Origin: Malachius bipustulatus
Taxonomy: Eukaryota; Arthropoda; Insecta; Coleoptera; Melyridae
Direction: 5' to 3'
DNA length: 64,000 bases
Assembly: GCA_910589415.1 (NCBI GenBank)
Contig: OU342638.1
Coordinates: 3,720,001-3,784,000 of the forward strand
Shown: positions 20,379 to 30,122 of the stretch, in pieces
Layout: every line of letters begins with the position of its first letter
How positions within the stretch are numbered: position 1 is the first letter of the stretch
Translations under genes and position numbers: made by a program
The notes under the pieces: generated by a model
Database searches by the model: none
The model's input: only the letters and a program-made list of their open reading frames with translations
Told to the model about the DNA's origin: nothing

Positions 20379-21170
20379 TCAGCACATCAGCACATTGGAT
20401 CTGGCAACCTTCATATAGAATATGGTCGAATTTCTAGAGTCAAAACTTGGTACTCGAATATTGAACTGTGAGAGCAGCTCAGGGCAGTCAATTTTGCCGC
20501 GGAAAAGAGCATAAAGAAATTTCACTGCCATCATTTTCCGCCGTTTATCTAGCGGCATGAATCCAAATCGCTCCAGCAGAAGCCCATGATCACCACCCCT
20601 AGGAGAATATATGTGGTACAAACGAAAGTTCAGTAACTTAAGAAACCTTCTCTGGACGCGCTCCAGGTCGTTAATATGACAATAGTACTAGGGCGACCAA
20701 ACTAAACTACAATAATCCAGCCTTGATCTAACGTACGCATAATACAAAACTTTCAAAGAGTGTTCGCTTGTAAAATTGACACTATTTCTAGAGATAAAGC
20801 CCAGCATTTTCAGGGCTGACTTCGTTGTGTGCGCGATGTGTTCAGAGAAGGAAAGAACTTTGTCGAAGACAACACCTAAGTCTCTCATAACATCCACGCG
20901 GGTGAATGGTGTGGATCCCAATGAATATTCAAATAATATTGGACACTTTTTCCGAGTGAATGACATCACTCGACGCTTATTTATATTCAAATTTATATGA
21001 TTAGACCCACACCATCGCTCAATACTATTGATGGTAGTCTGCAAGAGAAGATAGTCATTCTCGTTCTCAACCACAGAGAATACCTTCAGGTCATCAGCAA
21101 AGAGTAACTTCAGAGTGCGAATGGTGTCCGTAATATCATTGATAAATATCGGAAATAGGAGCGGTCTCAA
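20379..21170 (-). pseudogene. LINE B reverse transcriptase C-terminal half
   Basis: 21170-20688 encodes the LLFPIFINDI and FADDLKVFSVVE block and the region after it, close in sequence to LINE A. 20621-20379 encodes the family's C-terminal tail (YHIYSPRGGDHGLLLERFG...). A stop and phase change lie near 20690-20620. It is not functional. Confidence 0.85.
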
Positions 21171-21736
21171 GTTGGAGCCCTGGGGAACACCGGATGAAGG
21201 TGAGAAGGATGGTGAACTATATAGCCATTGTATGAGACGTATTGAAGTCGGTCAAGCAAGTAAGATTTGATAAGAGAGATCAATTTTGAACTAAAACCGA
21301 ATCGATCGAGTTTTGATCGAGATGCAACATCAGCGATGTTGCAGTTCACCGAGACCCCATCTTGGATATAATCCTGCTTCAACTGGTTTAGCTCACTCCT
21401 TATAACACCAACGTCCTTTTCCAATATACTCAGTCTGCTATTAATCTTTGAGAATTCCTTACTTATGACTTCCATTATCGAAGATTTGAATGACTCAAAC
21501 TGAAGCTTCATTACTTCCTCTATAACTGCCACCTGCGGAGAGTTGTCATTGCCGACACAGGTAGAACATCTCCACGTATTTGCTGCCAGCTTCGCAGTAT
21601 CAGGTTCATCTATGCTTAAGCATTTAAGATGTACATATTTCTTACATAAACCAAAACATTTAGTGGATGGAGTCGTTGGAGTCACTGCAGAACTACATTT
21701 TAAGCAATAACTGGGCATTCTGATACGAGTAAACAA
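21167..21736 (-). pseudogene. LINE B ORF1 (PHD finger, coiled coil) fused to RT by deletion
   Basis: A 189-residue frame. Residues 8-60 form a PHD-like finger (CLKCSSAV...CFGLCKKYVHLKC...WRCSTC). About 70-130 is a predicted coiled coil (LQFESFKSSIMEVISKEFSK...). From about 142 it changes abruptly into RT sequence (SKLDRFGFSSKLISLIKSYL) homologous to LINE A. The fusion is the product of an internal deletion. The frame then shifts near 21220 within the RT. Confidence 0.75.
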
Positions 21737-22095
21737 TAAACAGCTGCTAAATCAAAACACAACTTTCGCCCAAGGTTGATATCGGTGGCAGGTGATAACG
21801 GCTGACAATCAGCCGCATCAAGACCGAACTGAATTAGTCTACCACTCACGGTAACATAACATAAAAATCCAAAGAAAATAGGCCATCTACTGCAAATCAC
21901 AACTTAAAACCACGCTATTCCTACACTGTACTATGTGTTGATTATAATTCACTATTTACTGTTCTCAAAAATCACATATAAACCACTAAAAATCAAACAA
22001 AATACGGAGCTCACGAAACGGTGTACCTACGATGCTCGTCTCGTAGGTACTTATGATAAGAAAAGTACATACCCAATAAGATTATTTCTAAACTT
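21737..22095. other. LINE B leader and flank, no gene
   Basis: The first 160 bases are the likely 5' untranslated region of LINE B. The remainder is A+T-rich DNA with an imperfect palindrome near 22030-22060 (CCTACGATGCTCGTCTCGTAGG). No coding sequence is visible up to the stop of the DD82E pseudogene. Confidence 0.4.
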
Positions 22096-23394
22096 CAGAT
22101 GAACTATCAGAATCAAAATCAGTTTCGGAATCACTATCACTGTTCTTTTCAACAACAAAACTTAAAGGTTCAACAATTACTTCAACGCGTACATCCAGAT
22201 CCCACATACGAGATTCTTCTTAATATGCTTGAATTGCTTCTTAATTGATATTAAAAATATGCTGGATACATTTTTGCCAATTCTCAGGTGTCACATGATC
22301 TAATGCTTCATCTAATAAGATTTTTATTTCTGACATCTTGAAGGTTTTGTTTTTCCTTGTTACCTCAGATTTTACTTGAGCCCAGATTAACTCAATTGGG
22401 TTAAACTCACAGTGATAGGGAGGCAAACGATGAATAACAATACCATGTTTCCGAGCCAATTCATCTACAGCATACTTTACAAAACTTTTCTTATGAAGAC
22501 GGGTCAAGTCCAATAATTGCACTTTTAGCATGGTTTCTTCGTGGGCAATATCTTTCATTTTCAACCAATCAATTAATTGCCCTTTTCTCCAACTTGACGT
22601 TGGCAATGGCTCTAGCCGTCGACTGTGATATGGTGCATTATCCATCACACCACTACAGAACCTGCTTCCAACTTTGGTATAATTGAAGCAAACCATCCTT
22701 CAAAACGCGTGGCGTCCATATCCTCGTGATAGTCTACTGTTTTTTTTTTGTTTTTTTTTTGATTCAAATATTATGCACCGCCGTCTACAAAACCACTATC
22801 ACTGCCAATGTGCGTGATTATTAAGCGTCTTCCTTTACCGGAAGGAGCTTTCAACCCTGTTGATAAACCTTCCATGAAAGCTTGTCGACTGCTGGTGACA
22901 TTAAGGTCTTGCCAAACCTTCTGAACGGTATGGCCTTCGTTTAGCCATGTTTCGTCCATATAATAAATCTTGCGATTCTCCATCCTGTATTGACGAGTTG
23001 TTGCAAGTAGTTTCGCCGCCATAAAACGATGTCAGGTTTTTCTAAAAAAACACTCTTTCGATTTCTTTTCAAATATCGGAAGTTCATAGAATGGAGAATT
23101 CGTTTTAGCACTCGTATTGACACTTTTGGCATATCGGCGTCACCATTAATAGCGGCTGAAATTTTTGCCAAAGTTGGCAGTTCATTTTCAAAGAAAAAGG
23201 AATGCACTTTCCGACGGATGGATCTTTTCGTGTCCTCGTCAAGAATTATCCTTTTTTCCCACGCGTTTCTACTTTGGTAGTAGAGCTAGATTCTTCATTT
23301 ATAGCTTTATACAAGCTGCTTTTCCCCATTTTTGTTGAGCAGCTACATATTAACACTGCTTCTGTAACGGATAAATTAGGATTTCTTTCTCTTA

Positions 23395-24680
23395 TGCCCG
23401 GTTTCACCAACAGTAAATAAGACCTTATTCATAGATTAAACTTATTCATTGGTTAAAAAATGACAGCTTCTGTTTCACCAAACACAAATAGCTCTATTCT
23501 ATGAATAAATCGGCAAATAAACTAACCAGCCAAATAGTTCCAGTTAACGTCTATATTCATAGTTTTCTAACCTCAATTTCCCTTCTGAAGTTCTACGACA
23601 CTGGTTATTGTGAGAAATCACTCTATAAACTTAATCCTAGTGTATTTGATGCGAGTGATTGATCAATCAAAGGTGAAAAAAACACAAAAACCTTGTTTTT
23701 TATTTAATCAACAATAATTACTACCTACAAAGTTTATAATAATTAAATTATCAAACACTGCTATCATAATCAGTTATTTTTCGAACTAGCCTTTCAACAT
23801 CTTCATCGTTTTCTTTCGAGTCATCAGATGAAGAGCATGAGGCAAGAACGCGTCCCAGCCAGAAGAAACCTTGCACACTTGAACAAGAGTGAAAATCAGA
23901 ATTGCTTCATATTCATTCTTTAGTCCTTCGGCTTGCTTTCCAAAAAGCACATGCAAGTTGCTGGGAGTGACTTGGGAAAAGCTGTATATGAGGGTTCGCT
24001 TAATTTTCACTCTCCATTGCTGTTCATCCTCTTAAAAAGTTTATACACAATGGTTTATTTGATAATTATAATAGGTATACATGCATGTATCCACGCGAAG
24101 CGCACGTAGGAACGAATAAATCATTAAACTATACACAACACGAATTAAGATTTTATTTAAAGTTTAAGGTGACATTACTGCAATTTCATGCATAAATGTA
24201 CCAGGTGTCCCAACACTAGTGTCCACCCCCTAAATCGAGCTTAATTTTAGAGATAAAAAATTGAAACTTTGAGGATTTGTGTACTTGATATAGGACCACG
24301 GAATGGCATAATTAGTTTCATTAAAAAACATTTTTAATATCTTTTTAATAATCACCTTTTTCATGAGTCTATACTACGACACTGTCCAGTGCAGGTTCAG
24401 TGTGCCGGCTAGCCCAGCAAGAGCCGTCCTTCTATTTATTTGGGACTAATTTACTTTGTTATAAAACTTATTGCACCTACCATTTTCAGATTATATTGAT
24501 TATATTTTTCAGATTATATTGTCTACCTGTCATTGCTATATAATTATATTTTATTTAATTAAAGCCTTATATTCAGTTTTTTCACATTTCTTTCGAAACA
24601 AGAATAGATTTAACTAGAGAATAAAACTTATTCATTCAATAGTTATTTAGAGATTTATTTGCTGTTGGTCAAACCGGGCA
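23395..24680. mobile_element. PIF/Harbinger-like element inside the DD82E transposase
   Basis: 1286 bp with inverted termini TGCCCGGTTTCACCAACAG / CTGTTGGTCAAACCGGGCA, flanked by TTA on both sides (23392-23394, 24681-24683). TWA target duplications of 3 bp are characteristic of PIF/Harbinger. Removing it with one TTA restores the reading frame of the host transposase (GAT GGT CTA AGA GAA), which confirms the boundaries. It encodes no transposase that I can recognise. Confidence 0.82.
23742..24027 (-). pseudogene. Coding remnant within the TTA-flanked element
   Basis: A short minus-strand stretch with protein-like character in two phases. One has IYSFSQVTPSNLHVLFGKQAEGLKNEY. The other ends in an acidic tail (SSSDDSKENDEDVERLVRK) with a stop. 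It may be the relic of the second (DNA-binding) protein of a Harbinger element. No domain is certain. Confidence 0.3.
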
Positions 24681-24759
24681 TTAGACCATCAAAAACGTTT
24701 TTAATTAAAATTTTCACTTCCGGTATCAGAGTGATACGCTTGTTTTTCCTAACAACCAT

Positions 24760-25117
24760 GTTATCGGGTATATTTTTTTTTGTTTTTCAACACAATAATC
24801 ACTCAAACACAAAAATCTATTTGAATTTTAAAAATTGCTCCAACACTTACTGCTTTTTACTTAACGCTCGAAACGCTACTGAAATTATTTATGAAAAAAC
24901 GCTTCTGCATGTGCGATAAATGCTTTTTTAACAAGAAAACAGATAAGATAAGCTTATGGTTAAATCTCAGACGTACAAGAGAGTATGTGATGAGGTGTAT
25001 AGCAGTAGACTAAAGAAGACAGAGAATAAAAGTAGACCCATTGTATTATAATCAATAATAAAGATAAACTTATCAGCTCTTGTAGCTCAATAAAATATCA
25101 ATTTTTTGCCGGTAGTT
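24760..25117. other. Leader of the DD82E element and flank; no gene
   Basis: 358 A+T-rich bases between the DD82E start codon and the next LTR element. The last four bases, AGTT (25114-25117), are the target site of that element and recur at 35853-35856. The element's own terminal inverted repeat should be here or beyond 35853, but I could not identify it. Confidence 0.4.
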
Positions 25118-25953
25118 TGTAATGTACATTTCGTACGTACCGGCTAGATGCCGGTAACATAGCCGGTAAAACAGAGACAACGGCGGGCGTGCGCAGTTCG
25201 TGAGTGACAGTGGTTGTTAGTGCATCGACCAACTCGAGTCGTAACCTCGACTGTCAAGTTGTAATCAGGCGTGTTCATCTTCATACCGGCCCGTTCACCT
25301 TGCTCTTTCTCTCCTGGAACTCGCAAAAGGAAGGTCGGTTCCGCAAAACACCTGAGGTTCCTGAAATGGCGTCGTGAACTTTCACGTTATTTATTTTTAA
25401 TTATTCTAAACATCGCCCACGTCTTTGGCTTGCTTTTTCCTGCGGATTGCATTTTTACCTGGAGGCACATTTTTTCCTGCGGATTGCATTTTTACCTGGA
25501 GGCACATTTTTTCCTGCGGATTGCATTTTTACCTGGAGGCACATTTTTTTCTACGGATCACATTTTTACCTGGAGGCACATTATTCCCGGAGGCACCTGC
25601 CTTTTCCGTGCCAGGCCGATTGTCCGGAGCCAAGCAAGAAGACCCAGGCCACTTCCAGCTAGACCTCTGAAGAGCCAGACGAATCTAAGTGCCTTTTAAC
25701 CATCCTACCAATTCATTCGACTAGCACCGCACGCTCTTGTTATTCTTTTTACTATCTGTTAACCGTGCTCAAGTTAATAGTATTCATAATAATTGTGATA
25801 TTTTATATTTTAATAAAGAGAACCTGTTATTCTGCTGACCCGCTTGTTATTGTTGACCCTCTTAGACTAGCGACTCAACCTACGACCCTTGTTTCTCTTG
25901 TCTCATGCTCTCAGCGACTATTTTTCCCCTCTAGGGTTAAATAGTTCGTTTCA
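25118..25953 (+). repeat. 5' LTR of the non-autonomous LTR element
   Basis: Starts TGTAATGTACATTTCGTACG and ends ATAGTTCGTTTCA. It contains a four-unit 37-bp minisatellite (about 25434-25585) and an AATAAA near 25811. The copy at 27765 onward differs at very few positions. Confidence 0.92.
25434..25585 (+). repeat. 37-bp tandem repeats inside the LTR
   Basis: Three near-identical units built on TGCGGATTGC and TTTTTACCTGGAGGCACA, then a fourth degenerate unit (TACGGATCAC). The same array recurs in the 3' LTR at about 28081-28232. Open frames across it are translations of the repeat, not genes. Confidence 0.9.
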
Positions 25954-27764
25954 AGTGGCGCCCAACATTTAAGGGAGTTGCAGTCTTTGAGGTTCGCAGT
26001 GACCGGTGGGTCCGGTGGATATACAGGTGCTCTAGAAGCTAGCGAATGAAACTGGTCGTTTAACCTTTTAATTTTTCGTATTTACTTTAACGTTATTATT
26101 CATTACCTTTATCGAATTTCATATCGTTACATTTTATACCAGGAAAGCAAGCCAAAAACGAAATCTTTCTCCAGGAGGTATTTTAACTGTTTTGTTTCGT
26201 GTATTTTCGTTACCGATTATTTCGGATATCTATCTATCGTCTGTTTAGTGTTCTTATCGATTTATCTTTTTTCAAGTATTTTTTATTAATTAATTAATAA
26301 CCGAGAGACCATGTCACCGAGACACTGTCTAGACTTTTATCTCGTATTTACATTATGGAGATTCCTTGCGAGCTTGTAAAATTTACTTTCATTATCTTTC
26401 AAATTTGTAATTTATTAACTTGTAAATTCTCTCTTGTATACCGGAAAAAATTTTCTCATATCGTTAATTATTATTGTATCGTTTATCTATTATTACTACA
26501 TAAACATTTTTGTCTTGTACCTGAGTCGACTGACATATCGTTATTATATTTTTTTATCGTTAGTATCTCGTAATAATTATTATATTGATCATAGTAATTA
26601 TACTATCGTATTTATCTTTTCAAATTTGCTTGAGGTTTCTCTTTTCTATGCAGTTCGTATGAAAAATTTTAGCGTAGATGGGAGCTACCTTGAGGTTTTG
26701 ATTTAAGGGGTCTGGGTAAGTCTCGACGGGTTCTTATTAGAAAGGAATGGCCGCACAGTTCCAGTACTACTTTCAATCGTTATTTTTTTGAGTTTTGATT
26801 TAAGGTATCCGGGTAAGTCTCGACGGGTTCCCGGAAAGGAATGGCCGCACAGTTCCGGTACCAATTTTGAATTTTGAGTTAAGGTGTCTGGGTAAGTCTC
26901 GACGGGTTCGTAGGAAGGAATGGCCGCACAGTTCCAGCACCAACTTTAAGTTGTTTATTTTTTTTTCTCTCTTTCTTTCTTTTGTTTTGATTGAGGATTG
27001 CTGCTCTATGTATTTTAATTTTATTTGATGTAGAGTTAGCTTTCTTTGATGTCAGTCATGTTTAGTTCGTCGGTTCAGGTCACAGATTATTCAGTTGTTT
27101 AGTATTTTTGCATATTTAACAATAGTACAGCTCGCAAGGATGATAGTTGATAGGTGCAAGCCCCTTATGACTTGCTGGCGCCCACGTTTCGTTATTTGAT
27201 AACAACACCTCCTCACTATCTTCTCTACACCCTGTTGCCGGATCTCTTATCGTGTCGGTCTCTTAGTTATGATTAGCCTATTCCTTGCAATGACGATAGT
27301 TTTTTTTCTCGATGGTGTCTTTTCGTGTCGGTATACATTTTATTTATCTGTGTTTTTATTTATCTAGGTTCCCTATTGAACCTGATTTGACATTAGCCAG
27401 CGGTACTTCTGTGTCGCAGGGGCTCTTTGTACATTTTGTACATCTTTTCGTTATTATTATTTTATCTTTGTATATATTGTGTATATTACTATCTGCTTGG
27501 TGCCTTATAGTGCACATATTACACGGTGCTACTTCTTGTATATATTTCCATATTTCCGCAGAATTTCTCTTTTATGATCATGTCCCAAGCCATTTATAGT
27601 TCGCGCCACCCACGATGTCATCTATTTCGTTCTAGTCCAGGTATCACCCATCGCTCGCGGGCTGCGACGCCTAAACTTGTCTCTTGTGTCACGCTTATTG
27701 CTAGCTTCAATTAAGGAAAAAATTTCTCCCTCACGTTCAAAATTTTTCTACCGGGAAGAGGGGA
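25954..27764 (+). other. Internal non-coding region of the LTR element
   Basis: 1.8 kb between the LTRs. It begins with AG and the primer site TGGCGCCCAAC (25956-25966), which matches the complement of the tRNA-Lys 3' end over 11 bases. Three imperfect repeats lie at 26699-26945. It ends with GGGAAGAGGGGA just before the 3' LTR. The longest frames are below 100 residues and hydrophobic, so I annotate no protein. Confidence 0.75.
26699..26945 (+). repeat. Three imperfect repeats with a conserved core of about 60 bp
   Basis: Units begin near 26699, 26796 and 26875. Each contains TTAAGG, then GGGTAAGTCTCGACGGGTTC, a variable gap, and GGAATGGCCGCACAGTTCC. Core conservation against variable spacers suggests selection for an RNA or DNA signal, for example packaging. 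That function is inference. Confidence 0.85.
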
Positions 27765-28460
27765 TGTAATGTACATTTCGTACGTACCGGCTAGATGCCG
27801 GTAACATAGCCGGTAAAACAGAGACAACGGCGGGCGTGCGCAGTTCGTGAGTGACAGTGGTTGTTAGTGCATCGACCAACTCGAGTCGTAACCTCGACTG
27901 TCAAGTTGTAATCAGGCGTGTTCATCTTCATACCGGCCCGTTCACCTTGCTCTTTCTCTCCTGGAACTCGCAAAAGGAAGGTCGGTTCCGCAAAACACCT
28001 GAGGTTCCTGAAATGGCGTCGTGAACTTTCACGTTATTTATTTTTAATTATTCTAAACATCGCCCACGTCTTTGGCTTGCTTTTTCCTGCGGATTGCATT
28101 TTTACCTGGAGGCACATTTTTTCCTGCGGATTGCATTTTTACCTGGAGGCACATTTTTTCCTGCGGATTGCATTTTTACCTGGAGGCACATTTTTTTCTA
28201 CGGATCACATTTTTACCTGGAGGCACATTATTCCCGGAGGCACCTGCCTTTTCCGTGCCAGGCCGATTGTCCGGAGCCAAGCAAGAAGACCCAGGCCACT
28301 TCCAGCTAGACCTCTGAAGAGCCAGACGAAGCTAAGTGCCTTTTAACCATCCTACCAATTCATTCGACTAGCACCGCACGCTCTTGTTATTCTTTTTACT
28401 ATCTGTTAACCGTGCTCAAGTTAATAGTATTCATAATAATTGTGATATTTTATACTTTAA
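27765..28460 (+). repeat. 3' LTR, left part, ending at a piggyBac TTAA
   Basis: Matches the 5' LTR from its first base to the TTAA at 28457-28460, where a piggyBac terminus (CCCTTTATAGGG) begins. The missing right part of the LTR is found at 35651-35852, with about 50-60 bases present on both sides. Confidence 0.9.
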
Positions 28461-28720
28461 CCCTTTATAGGGCAGATTACAAGGATAAAGGAATGGCTAA
28501 TTTTGGCATAGGTACTGGTTGATTGATGGTCTAGGGTGGCAAAATTAATATTTTATATTTTACGAAAATATCAGCAGTATTTTTTTCTAGCAGGTTGATA
28601 TTTCGACCAGTATTACACTAGGTCAACAGCTGTAACTCTAAAAACACTGGTCGAAATATTAACCGCTCTCAAAAAATTACAAAAAAAGCACATTCCATAT
28701 GAAAACAAATGCAATATCAA

Positions 28721-29060
28721 CTACTTATTATGAAATGGTGCAAAGCATGGTAAACATAGTGCGACTTGGCATTTTCTGCATGATAAGTTTGACCGTTTTG
28801 GTTTTTGCTCTGTGCTGCACCTTGCGCATCTTCTTGAAGTTGTTTTTGTAGGTAAGTGATCACCCACATTTGTCATTCTGACCGTGTTTTCCACGTTGAC
28901 AGACGAGCCATCATTCTTTTTCATTTTATTTTTTCCGATCACCAACCAGGACCCTTGCGATTTTCTTGTCGAAAACTCTCCTATTAGTTGATTGGCTAAT
29001 ATACTTCTGAATACCAGATGTGATTTCGGTTTGAATTTTGACTGTTTGGCAGAGACACCT
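28721..29060 (-). pseudogene. piggyBac 2 transposase, C-terminal part
   Basis: Minus-strand frame from the LINE C insertion site to the stop at 28721 (about 112 residues). It carries the end of the catalytic region (SHLVFRSILANQLIG) and a cysteine-rich C-terminal domain (RRCARCSTEQ...LSCRKCQVALCLPCFAPFH). It is in frame with 34008-35603 when LINE C and one copy of the ACCTA duplication are removed. Confidence 0.9.
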
Positions 29061-29072
29061 AAAAAAAAAAAC

Positions 29073-30122
29073 ATGGCGTCCGACGAAGTCAGACGTGCTG
29101 GTGTCGCTGAGCTCGTTAAATTAAAGAAATCAGAGTTAGTTGATATAATTTTGTATCGTAAACTACCTAATAGTGCATGTAACAATGTGGTTCTCAATGA
29201 TCTAATGAAGTCTATGTGTGAAGATGAGGTGTTTACATGTTCTGGTGAAAGAAAGAGTGATGGAGCTGGTGTCGTTGATGTTCTTGAGAATGACAGGGAT
29301 TGCATCAATTGTACGGGCTATAGGAAGGAAATTGCATTGACAAGTAAATTGTGTGAACAACTGGAGTTACGGACGAGAAATCAGGAAGATCTGATTATGA
29401 TACTTAAGAAGGACTCTATCCATTTTAATGGTAACAGACCTAAAAAAGATACAATTTTAAGAAGGAAAGAAAATGCAAATATTCACGGCAGTCTGACTGA
29501 TATGAAGACCGTAAAAACAAGATACGATAACGACCCGAAGGTTGGTGATAATGAAGGTAAATATTATGATGCGGAAGAATTGAAATCAGCTGATCCGGTA
29601 TCTAGAGAGGAAACAGTAATTCCGGGGTTCAAGATTTCAACTAATAAATTGTATTCGGCTCATTTGCATGGAAGGGATAGCAAACCAGAGGAAAAGCAAG
29701 AAACTATTGGAGATGATGTAGTCAATAATACGAATACTACAAAAAAGACTCTGTCTGGAAATACACAGGGGGCAATGGGCGAATGGAGGCAAGTTGGGCA
29801 CAGAAAGGGGCGTCAAGGGGCGATTATTGGAAGGAAAGCTGATGATGACACTGCTTTGAAGGGTGTACCGAAACAGATAAGTCTTCATGTGTATAGACTG
29901 GCACCTGGCACATCAGGTGATATGTTAAGAAATTATTTAAAACCTAATTTTCCTGAGGTAAAGTGTGAAGAGTTGATTCCTAAACATCCTGAGAGATACT
30001 CATCGTTCAGAGTAGACATAAATGAAGAAAATTTCAAAAGTGCAATGGATCCTACACTGTGGCCCCAGAATACTTGTATTCGCCGTTTTTTATATCGACG
30101 AACTCGGACTACTGCAGAGTGA
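29073..30122 (+). CDS. LINE C ORF1 protein
   Basis: 349 residues from the ATG at 29073 (MASDEVRRAGVAELVKLKK), chosen because it lies 11 bases inside the LINE; the longer open frame upstream belongs to piggyBac sequence. About 85-125 looks coiled-coil-like (KLCEQLELRTRNQEDLIMILKK). About 265-345 resembles the RNA-binding fold seen at the C-terminus of several LINE ORF1 proteins (ISLHVYRLAPGTSGDMLRNYL ... WPQNTCIRRFLYR). Presumed to bind element RNA. The stop overlaps the start of ORF2. Confidence 0.8.
   Translation: MASDEVRRAGVAELVKLKKSELVDIILYRKLPNSACNNVVLNDLMKSMCEDEVFTCSGERKSDGAGVVDVLENDRDCINCTGYRKEIALTSKLCEQLELRTRNQEDLIMILKKDSIHFNGNRPKKDTILRRKENANIHGSLTDMKTVKTRYDNDPKVGDNEGKYYDAEELKSADPVSREETVIPGFKISTNKLYSAHLHGRDSKPEEKQETIGDDVVNNTNTTKKTLSGNTQGAMGEWRQVGHRKGRQGAIIGRKADDDTALKGVPKQISLHVYRLAPGTSGDMLRNYLKPNFPEVKCEELIPKHPERYSSFRVDINEENFKSAMDPTLWPQNTCIRRFLYRRTRTTAE

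Larger units (their letters stand above)
20041..21900 (-). mobile_element. LINE B: internally deleted relative of LINE A
   Basis: The minus-strand copy ends in an ATT-repeat tail at 20041-20050, next to TTGGGCAATAAAGG as in LINE A. From 5' to 3': about 160 bases of leader, ORF1 start with PHD finger and coiled coil, an abrupt junction to the second half of the RT, the C-terminal domain, and a 3' untranslated region. The C-terminal part of ORF1, the whole endonuclease and the first RT motifs are missing. The 5' limit (about 21900) is approximate. Confidence 0.8.
22096..24759 (-). pseudogene. IS630-Tc1-mariner transposase with DD82E spacing (Sailor-like), interrupted
   Basis: Minus-strand transposase from an ATG at 24759 to an acidic C-terminus near 22096 (SDSDSETDFDSDSSSEV). 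Recognisable parts: an N-terminal helix-turn-helix-like region (24759-24684 joined to 23391-23310), SAAINGDADMPKVSIRVLKRIL, the first catalytic Asp in YYMDETWLNEGHT (about 22960), the second in MDNAPYHS (about 22640), and the Glu in CEFNPIELIWAQVK. I count 82 residues between the second Asp and the Glu. This DD82E spacing is, to my knowledge, the one defining the Sailor group. Frameshifts near 23230, 22990, 22770 and 22650 kill it, and a TTA-flanked element (23395-24680) splits it. Confidence 0.82.

Noticed and set aside
25271..25699. A 142-residue repeat protein, present again at 27918-28346
   Set aside because: Both are translations of the LTR minisatellite; the duplication reflects the two LTRs, not a gene family.
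28992..29072. The longer start for LINE C ORF1 at 28992
   Set aside because: Those codons lie in piggyBac 2 sequence upstream of the LINE junction at 29061.
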